A DNA stretch of 35,954 nucleotides. It comes from UBA1189 sp045612925. GTDB lineage: Bacteria > Bacteroidota > Bacteroidia > Bacteroidales > Bacteroidaceae. The first letter of the stretch is position 1, and the number at the start of each line of letters is the position of its first letter. The notes under the pieces are model-generated. The model worked only from the letters and a program-made list of their open reading frames with translations, was not told the DNA's origin and searched no databases. Shown piece by piece: positions 30,800 through 35,954 of this stretch. The DNA is taken from the NCBI GenBank assembly GCA_045612925.1, contig JAZKZX010000011.1, forward strand, positions 1 through 35,954, in the 5' to 3' direction. Position numbers and translations under genes: made by a program.

Positions 30800-33700
30800 G
30801 CGAGAAGATTAATGTCAACAGTCAACAGTCAACAGTCAACAGTCTTTCTGGAGTAAAGGAGTATAGGAGTGAAGGAGAGTTTTCAGGAGTAAAGGAGTAT
30901 AGGAGTGAAGGAGTAAAGACAAATGTTTCTTCCGCGAACGGACAATCGTCTTCACTCCAGAGCGAAGCGGAAACTCCTGAACTCCTAAACTCCCAAAATA
31001 AAACCGCGAACGGACAATCGTCTTCACTCCAGAGCGAGGCGGAAACTCCTAAACTCATAAACTCCAGCATTGAAGTATACGGTGCCCGCGAGCACAACCT
31101 GAAGAATATCGATGCCACCATACCGCATGGCTCGCTCACGGTGATCACGGGACTGAGCGGAAGCGGCAAGTCGTCCTTGGCGTTCGACACGCTCTTTGCC
31201 GAGGGGCAGCGCCGCTATATAGAGACCTTCTCGGCCTATGCACGCAACTTCCACGGGGGCATGCAGCGCCCCGATGTGGATAAGGTGACGGGATTGTCGC
31301 CCGTGATATCCATAGAGCAGAAGACGACCAACAAGAATCCGCGCTCTACCGTAGGCACCATCACCGAGGTGTATGACTACCTGCGACTGCTCTTTGCCCG
31401 TGCCGGTGAGGCCTACTCCTACGAGTCGGGCGAGAAGATGGTGAAGTATACCGAGGAGCAGATCATAGACCTCATCCTCAACGACTACCAGGGAAGGCCT
31501 ATCTTCATACTGGCTCCGCTGGTGAAGGCACGCAAGGGTCACTACCGCGAACTCTTCGAGCAGGTGCGACGCAAGGGGTTCCTCTATGTGCGTGTCGATG
31601 GAGAGGTCAAGGAGGTGACGCATGGCATGCGACTGGACCGATACAAGAATCACGACATCGAGGTGGTGGTAGACAAGCTCAAGGTGGACAGCAAGGACGA
31701 CCGACGACTGCGCGAGAGCATTGCCAATGCCATGCAGCAGGGCGACGGACTCATCATGCTGCTCGACAAGGAGAGCGGCGAGGTGCGCCACTACAGCAAG
31801 CGACTCATGTGCCCCGTCACGGGACTGGCCTACAAGGAGCCGGCACCGCACAACTTCTCCTTCAACTCACCACAGGGGGCATGCCCCAAGTGTAAGGGAC
31901 TGGGGCAGGTGACGAGGCTCGATATAGACAAACTCATCCCCGACAAGTCCATATCCATACACAAGGGGGCGATAGTGCCATTGGGCGCATATAAGAATAC
32001 GCTCATCTTCCGCGAGATAGAGGCTCTGCTCGCCCGCTACGAATATACGCTGAAGACACCCATCGAGGAGATAGAGGAGAATGTCATCGAGGAGATCTTC
32101 TACGGATGCCCCGAGCGCATCAAGGTGAAGACGACCATACTGGAGGAGTCTGACATGTTCCTCTCCTATGACGGACTCATCAAGTACTTTCTCAACGATA
32201 TCGATGTGGAGCCTACCGCTGCCCAGCAGAAGTGGGTGGAGCAGTTCTCTGCCACGATGGTATGTCCCGAATGTCATGGCGCACGGCTCAACAGGGAGGC
32301 GTTGCACTACCGCATCCTGGGCAAGAACATACACGAGCTCGCGACGATGGATATCAGCGACCTCTACGCGTGGACTACCGAGGCCATCGATGCCCTCACA
32401 GGCAATCAGCAGAAGATCGCCTTCGAGATACTCAAAGAGATCAATACGCGACTGCGGTTTCTCCTCGATGTGGGACTCGACTACCTGTCGCTGGCACGCT
32501 CGTCGATGACCCTCTCGGGCGGTGAGAGCCAGCGCATACGACTCGCCACACAGATAGGCTCGCAGCTGGTCAATGTGCTGTACATCCTCGACGAGCCCAG
32601 CATAGGTCTGCACCAGCGCGACAACGAGCGGCTCATCGACTCGCTCAAGTCGCTGCGCGACATGGGCAACACGGTCATCGTCGTAGAGCACGACAAGGAC
32701 ATGATGCTCGCTGCCGACCATATCATCGACCTCGGCCCCATGGCCGGGCGCAAGGGTGGGGAGGTGGTCTTCATGGGTACACCCGAGGAGATGCTGCGCA
32801 CACATACGATGACCTCGCAGTACCTCAATGGCGAACTCAAGATCGAGGTGCCTGCCGAGCGCCGCAAGGGCAACGGCAAGCAGCTCTCGATAAGGGGGGC
32901 GAGGGGCAACAACCTCAAGGGGGTCGATGTGGACTTCCCCCTGGGCACGCTCATCTGCGTCACCGGTGTCAGCGGCTCGGGCAAGTCGTCGCTCATCAAC
33001 GACACCCTGCAGCCCATACTCTCCAAGCACTTCTACCGCTCGCTGCGCGAGCCGCTCGCCTACGACAGCATCGAGGGACTGGAGCATATAGACAAGGTGG
33101 TGACGGTAGACCAGTCGCCCCTGGGGCGCACACCGCGCTCCAACCCTGCCACCTATACGGGCGTGTTCAGCGATATACGCAACCTCTTCGTGTCGTTGCC
33201 CGAGGCGAAGATACGCGGCTACAAGCCCGGCCGATTCTCGTTCAATGTGAGCGGAGGGCGCTGCGAAGCCTGCCTGGGCAATGGATACAAGAATGTGGAG
33301 ATGAACTTCCTCCCCAATGTGCTGGTGCCTTGCGAGGTGTGTCGAGGCAAGCGATACAACCACGAGACGCTCGAGGTGCGATTCAAGGGAAAGAGCATCG
33401 CCGATGTGCTCGACATGACCATCAACCGTGCCGTGGAGTTCTTCGAGAATGTGCCTGTCATACTCAACAAGATCAAGGTGCTGCAGGAGGTGGGACTGGG
33501 GTACATCAAGCTGGGACAACCCTCGACGACCCTCTCGGGAGGTGAGAGCCAGCGCGTGAAGCTCGCCACAGAGCTCTCGAAACGCGATACGGGCAACACC
33601 CTCTACATCCTCGACGAGCCTACCACAGGACTGCACTTCGAGGACATACGCGTGCTGATGAGCGTGCTGCAGCGCCTCGTCGACAAGGGCAACACGGTCA

Positions 33701-33867
33701 TCGTCATCGAGCACAACCTTGATGTCATCAAGATGGCCGACCATATCATCGACATGGGCCCCGAAGGGGGCCGTGGCGGTGGACGCCTGCTCATGGCAGG
33801 CACGCCCGAAGAGATCGTGACGAACGAGGAGAGCTACACCGCCCGCTTCCTTAAGGAGTACCTGTGA
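30796..33867 (+). CDS. uvrA: Excinuclease ABC subunit UvrA with repeat-encoded N-terminal extension
   Basis: A 1023-residue damage-recognition ATPase of nucleotide excision repair; normal length is about 940. Canonical sequence begins near residue 91 (SIEVYGAREHNLKNIDA). Walker A motifs are GLSGSGKSS (about 119-127) and GVSGSGKSS; signatures LSGGESQRIRLATQ and LSGGESQRVKLATE; Walker B YILDEPSIGLH and YILDEPTTGLH. Zinc fingers include CPKCKGLG, CPECHGARL and CEACLGNG...CEVCRGKR. The first 90 residues are encoded by a 7-bp tandem repeat (30814-30844), GGAGTATAGGAGT-type repeats and a 72-bp duplication (30932 and 31004 starts). The start at 30796 is supported by the ATGA overlap with the preceding gene; MSEKI may be the original N-terminus split from IEVYG by insertion. 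Downstream hairpin terminator present. Confidence 0.95.
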   Translation: MSEKINVNSQQSTVNSLSGVKEYRSEGEFSGVKEYRSEGVKTNVSSANGQSSSLQSEAETPELLNSQNKTANGQSSSLQSEAETPKLINSSIEVYGAREHNLKNIDATIPHGSLTVITGLSGSGKSSLAFDTLFAEGQRRYIETFSAYARNFHGGMQRPDVDKVTGLSPVISIEQKTTNKNPRSTVGTITEVYDYLRLLFARAGEAYSYESGEKMVKYTEEQIIDLILNDYQGRPIFILAPLVKARKGHYRELFEQVRRKGFLYVRVDGEVKEVTHGMRLDRYKNHDIEVVVDKLKVDSKDDRRLRESIANAMQQGDGLIMLLDKESGEVRHYSKRLMCPVTGLAYKEPAPHNFSFNSPQGACPKCKGLGQVTRLDIDKLIPDKSISIHKGAIVPLGAYKNTLIFREIEALLARYEYTLKTPIEEIEENVIEEIFYGCPERIKVKTTILEESDMFLSYDGLIKYFLNDIDVEPTAAQQKWVEQFSATMVCPECHGARLNREALHYRILGKNIHELATMDISDLYAWTTEAIDALTGNQQKIAFEILKEINTRLRFLLDVGLDYLSLARSSMTLSGGESQRIRLATQIGSQLVNVLYILDEPSIGLHQRDNERLIDSLKSLRDMGNTVIVVEHDKDMMLAADHIIDLGPMAGRKGGEVVFMGTPEEMLRTHTMTSQYLNGELKIEVPAERRKGNGKQLSIRGARGNNLKGVDVDFPLGTLICVTGVSGSGKSSLINDTLQPILSKHFYRSLREPLAYDSIEGLEHIDKVVTVDQSPLGRTPRSNPATYTGVFSDIRNLFVSLPEAKIRGYKPGRFSFNVSGGRCEACLGNGYKNVEMNFLPNVLVPCEVCRGKRYNHETLEVRFKGKSIADVLDMTINRAVEFFENVPVILNKIKVLQEVGLGYIKLGQPSTTLSGGESQRVKLATELSKRDTGNTLYILDEPTTGLHFEDIRVLMSVLQRLVDKGNTVIVIEHNLDVIKMADHIIDMGPEGGRGGGRLLMAGTPEEIVTNEESYTARFLKEYL
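30814..30844 (+). repeat. 7-bp tandem repeat inside uvrA reading frame
   Basis: GTCAACA repeated 4.4 times, from 30814. The unit length is not a multiple of three, so loss or gain of a unit would shift the frame of everything downstream. Confidence 0.9.
30850..31066 (+). repeat. Dispersed and tandem repeats inside the uvrA 5' coding region
   Basis: 30850-30929 contains two tandem copies of the GGAGTAAAGGAGTATAGGAG block and ends in AAGACAAATGTTTC, the same block as at 9909-10020. Two 72-bp-spaced copies follow (30932-30993 and 31004-31066), starting CCGCGAACGGACAATCGTCT and differing at a few bases. They encode the repeated residues ANGQSSSLQSEAETP. Confidence 0.9.
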
Positions 33868-33874
33868 GAAGTGA

Positions 33875-33901
33875 AGAGCCGTCTGCAGCGCAGGCGGCTC
33901 T
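33875..33901. terminator. Hairpin terminator between uvrA and the converging GntR gene
   Basis: AGAGCCGTCTGC and GCAGGCGGCTCT pair over 12 positions with one G-T pair around AGC. A T-rich tract follows on the plus strand, weaker on the minus strand. Confidence 0.7.
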
Positions 33902-33911
33902 ATGTCTTTGT

Positions 33912-34271
33912 TTACTGATGGCGGCTCTCGTACATCTCGCGCAGCTCATCTATCGTTATCTTCAGCGAGTCCATCTTGCGGAATAGCTCGGGCAGTTCCT
34001 CGGTGAGGAAGGTGCGCTTGCGCTCCTTGGTGATGCGGCGCACGGCACCCTTGGCCACGAAGTAGCCGAGGCCGCGCTTGTTGTAGATGACCTCGAGCGA
34101 CTGCAGGTGGTCGAAGGTGCGCACCACGGTGTTGGCATTGACCTCGACCATCGCGGCATACTCGCGCACCGAGGGGATGCGGTCGTCCTCGCTATACCGG
34201 CCTTGCAATATCTCGTCGCAGATGCGCTCGGCTATCTGCAGGTATATGGGGTTGTTGTCCTTGAAGTTCAT
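33912..34271 (-). CDS. GntR family transcriptional regulator, YtrA-like short form
   Basis: A 119-residue regulator. The start is set at ATG 34271 (MNFKDNNPIYLQIAERICDEI), the usual N-terminus of this subfamily; the longer frame from 34331 adds 20 unlikely residues over the permease 3' end. The winged helix-turn-helix contains GRYSEDDRIPSVREYAAMVEVNANTVVRTFDHLQ, followed by LEVIYNKRGLGYFVAKGA. The short C-terminal tail with no ligand domain is typical of YtrA-type regulators that control neighbouring ABC transporters. It is the last gene after an ABC ATPase and permease; more often the regulator comes first. Confidence 0.9.
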   Translation of the reverse strand: MNFKDNNPIYLQIAERICDEILQGRYSEDDRIPSVREYAAMVEVNANTVVRTFDHLQSLEVIYNKRGLGYFVAKGAVRRITKERKRTFLTEELPELFRKMDSLKITIDELREMYESRHQ

Positions 34272-34284
34272 AAGGTCGTTTTTT

Positions 34285-35262
34285 TTATGATTGTAGCTTG
34301 TTTGACAATCGCCTCCAATGTGCACCTCCATGCATATGGGTGCGTGGTATCATCTGCTTGCGCGAGAAAAGGCGGTAGCAGAGCCACCAGTTGAGGACGA
34401 TGAGAGCTGCATAGACTAATCCTACGGGGATGGCGAAGGGAAGGACGAATCGGCCAAACTCGTCTGGCGTCTCAAAGTTGTTGTCAAGCCAAGGATAAAA
34501 CAGATCATTAAACCATGGGGCAAACGCATTGTCAATCCAAGCCTCAATAAATTGGACCCCTATCCATAGGCAAAGAAGTGTGATGATGAATCCTACAAAC
34601 AGGACTTTCAGCAGGGCTCCCTTGCGCCAGATGCAGCCGCCAAGGAGAAAGAGGGAGTGAATGTAGAATGCTGTCAGGACGATGCCAGTAGCATGTAGGG
34701 CCCCCAAGATCGCTCCGCCATCTTTATATGCCATCCTTATTGGCCAGGCCCACACGATGAATGCGCTAAACACACTAAACTCACCAAAGCCTTCGATATC
34801 GTTTAACGCCACATAAAGCATGCGCACCAAATCGGCCAAGAATAGAGCGAGATAGGCCATAGCGATAACCATGACTACATTGATCAGCACGCGAGAAAGA
34901 AACTTCTCTAATTGGGAGGCGGGCATCATGAGGTAGTTTGTAGAACGACCTTTGCTCTTGAAGGGGACGGCACTCATATCGGAAGCAGCACAGATGAGTG
35001 CCAAAGCTAACATCGGAAAGAAGAGGCGATAGGTGCCAAGGCTTAATGCCTCTGATGCACTACCATACACTGCCTCAAATTCCCAAGCCGGAAGGAGTTG
35101 CTTGGCCTCATGTATATGTTTCAATGCATCTATTTGTTTGAAGATAATAGCTATAAACATGATGAAGAACACGCTGATATAGCGCCAGCGGTGCTCTACT
35201 AAATCACACTTGAGCACAGCGGCGAAGCGTGAGAAACTAAATGTGTTGTTGATTGTATTCAT
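34285..35262 (-). CDS. ABC transporter permease-like membrane protein
   Basis: A 325-residue integral membrane protein with about seven hydrophobic segments: YISVFFIMFIAIIF (about 28-41), LFFPMLALALICAAS, VLINVVMVIAMAYLALFLADL, the segment before KDGGAILGALHATGIVLTAFYIHSLFL, VLFVGFIITLLCLWIGV and LPFAIPVGLVYAALIVLNWWL. No conserved catalytic motif is visible. It sits between an ABC ATPase upstream and a GntR regulator 13 bases downstream, which suggests it is the transmembrane partner of the ATPase, as in YtrBC-like or ABC-2 systems. The transported substrate is unknown. Confidence 0.72.
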   Translation of the reverse strand: MNTINNTFSFSRFAAVLKCDLVEHRWRYISVFFIMFIAIIFKQIDALKHIHEAKQLLPAWEFEAVYGSASEALSLGTYRLFFPMLALALICAASDMSAVPFKSKGRSTNYLMMPASQLEKFLSRVLINVVMVIAMAYLALFLADLVRMLYVALNDIEGFGEFSVFSAFIVWAWPIRMAYKDGGAILGALHATGIVLTAFYIHSLFLLGGCIWRKGALLKVLFVGFIITLLCLWIGVQFIEAWIDNAFAPWFNDLFYPWLDNNFETPDEFGRFVLPFAIPVGLVYAALIVLNWWLCYRLFSRKQMIPRTHMHGGAHWRRLSNKLQS

Positions 35263-35445
35263 TGTTATTGACTTTTAATTAACTACCGTTTTATACTTTA
35301 GTCAACATGATTTCACAGATCAAACAGATTATTATACATCGCTATCGCTCGTATACCGTCCGGATGGCAGCACAAGCAAAGCGCGTGCTAAAACAGTGAA
35401 ATCTGTGTCATCGCGTTGAAAAACAAATAATATAAGTTGATAATA
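35263..35445. other. Intergenic region between ABC ATPase and permease genes
   Basis: A 183-bp spacer that contains ATTTCACAGATC and GTGAAATCTGTG, repeated CACAGAT/ATCTGTG-type words about 75 bp apart in opposite sense. No gene or clear promoter was recognised. Confidence 0.5.
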
Positions 35446-35954
35446 TTATCTTTTAAACAACTCTGTAAACCGTTCACGCTGAGCCAGTACGCCATTGAAG
35501 AGCAGTTCGAGGTTCAAGCGGCTCTCCTCGTCGTACTCATTAGGCAGGATGACACTGTTGCCCGCTACGGAGGGCTGCACGAAGAGCGCCCCGTCGGTAG
35601 GCTCCGAGATGGGCTGCTCGGTGAAGAGGAGGCGACGGCAGATCTCGTCGCTCGAGGCATTGAGCAACACTTGGGAACCATCGCTGTTGACGATATGGTC
35701 GAGCAGACTATCAATGTCGCGCACCTGATGGGTAGAGATGATGATGGTCTTGTCGTCGGTCATATTGCTGGCGATGAGTCTGCGAAACTCGCTCTTCGAG
35801 GGGATATCGAGTCCGTTCGTCGGCTCGTCCATCACGAGGAGCGAAGTGTTGGTGGCCAGGGCGTAGCACATGAATGCCTTCTTCTGCTGACCCATGGAGA
35901 GGTTGTTGAACACCACGCTGTCGTCGAGCCCGAACATCGCGAGGTTCTTCTGCA
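35446..35954 (-). CDS. ABC transporter ATP-binding protein, C-terminal part (cut by window edge)
   Basis: The visible 169 codons run off the right edge of the window in frame, so the gene starts outside. It contains the signature region NLSMGQQKKAFMCYALA (LSMGQ in place of LSGGQ), Walker B LLVMDEPTNGLDIPSK, the switch His in IIISTHQVRDIDSL, and a family-typical C-terminal tail. Walker A lies beyond the edge. It pairs with the downstream permease and GntR gene as a likely transporter operon; spacing to the permease is 183 bases, longer than usual for a tight operon. Confidence 0.88.
   Translation of the reverse strand, partial: QKNLAMFGLDDSVVFNNLSMGQQKKAFMCYALATNTSLLVMDEPTNGLDIPSKSEFRRLIASNMTDDKTIIISTHQVRDIDSLLDHIVNSDGSQVLLNASSDEICRRLLFTEQPISEPTDGALFVQPSVAGNSVILPNEYDEESRLNLELLFNGVLAQRERFTELFKR

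Noticed and set aside
31867..33744. 625-residue open frame on the minus strand inside uvrA
   Set aside because: Long, but antisense to UvrA with Walker and zinc motifs intact on the plus strand. The translation is His/Val/Leu-rich without motifs, typical of a codon-bias shadow.

Overview
The window reads as a chromosomal segment of a Bacteroidales bacterium, probably Prevotellaceae or a close relative. The evidence is Bacteroidetes-type promoters (TTTG, 19-22 bases, TAnnTTTG), and families typical of the phylum: an Lnb/DUF4105 membrane protein, DUF4270 and DUF5683 proteins, a DUF6371-like Toprim protein, and a secreted protein with a gliding-motility/T9SS type C-terminal domain. Genus is not settled by what I can see.

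Layout. 1-141: 3' end of a hemolysin III family gene. 408-3146: promoter and alaS. 3151-3320: a repeat-like hairpin-rich spacer. 3332-8225 (+): a long Lnb-like/phosphodiesterase-like fusion, an acyl-ACP thioesterase and an NhaC-type antiporter, closed by a bidirectional terminator. 8300-15307 (-): one long co-directional block, parA-parB-DUF5683-CPA2 antiporter-tcdA-lolD-like ABC ATPase-mazG, with tight junctions at its 5' end and dispersed GC-rich inverted repeats near its 3' end. 15429-22941 (+): surE, a candidate small RNA, a 450-bp promoter-bearing repeat array, iorA-iorB-aminotransferase (2-oxoacid/aromatic amino acid metabolism), then hisA-hisF-hisIE separated by two related palindromic insertions, ending in a strong terminator.

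23000-27500 is an accessory island. It is visibly AT-rich against GC-rich neighbours and holds tandem 22-bp-spaced palindromes, a small Cys-motif protein, a 736-residue protein with a GIY-YIG nuclease domain set inside eleven copies of a ~45-residue repeat behind a zinc-finger-like head, a short DUF6371-like Toprim protein, and dispersed repeats shared with the iorA upstream region. The repeat nuclease is the best candidate for an undescribed system.

27584-29740 (-): a single-domain glycogen/starch synthase and a DUF4270 lipoprotein. 30047-33867 (+): a secreted protein with a T9SS type B-like C-terminal domain, translationally coupled to uvrA, whose N-terminus is extended by about 85 residues encoded by dispersed repeats. 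33912-35954 (-): an ABC ATPase (cut by the window edge), a membrane permease and a GntR-family regulator.

No rRNA, tRNA or CRISPR array was seen. All family assignments are from reading translated motifs; no database search was possible.
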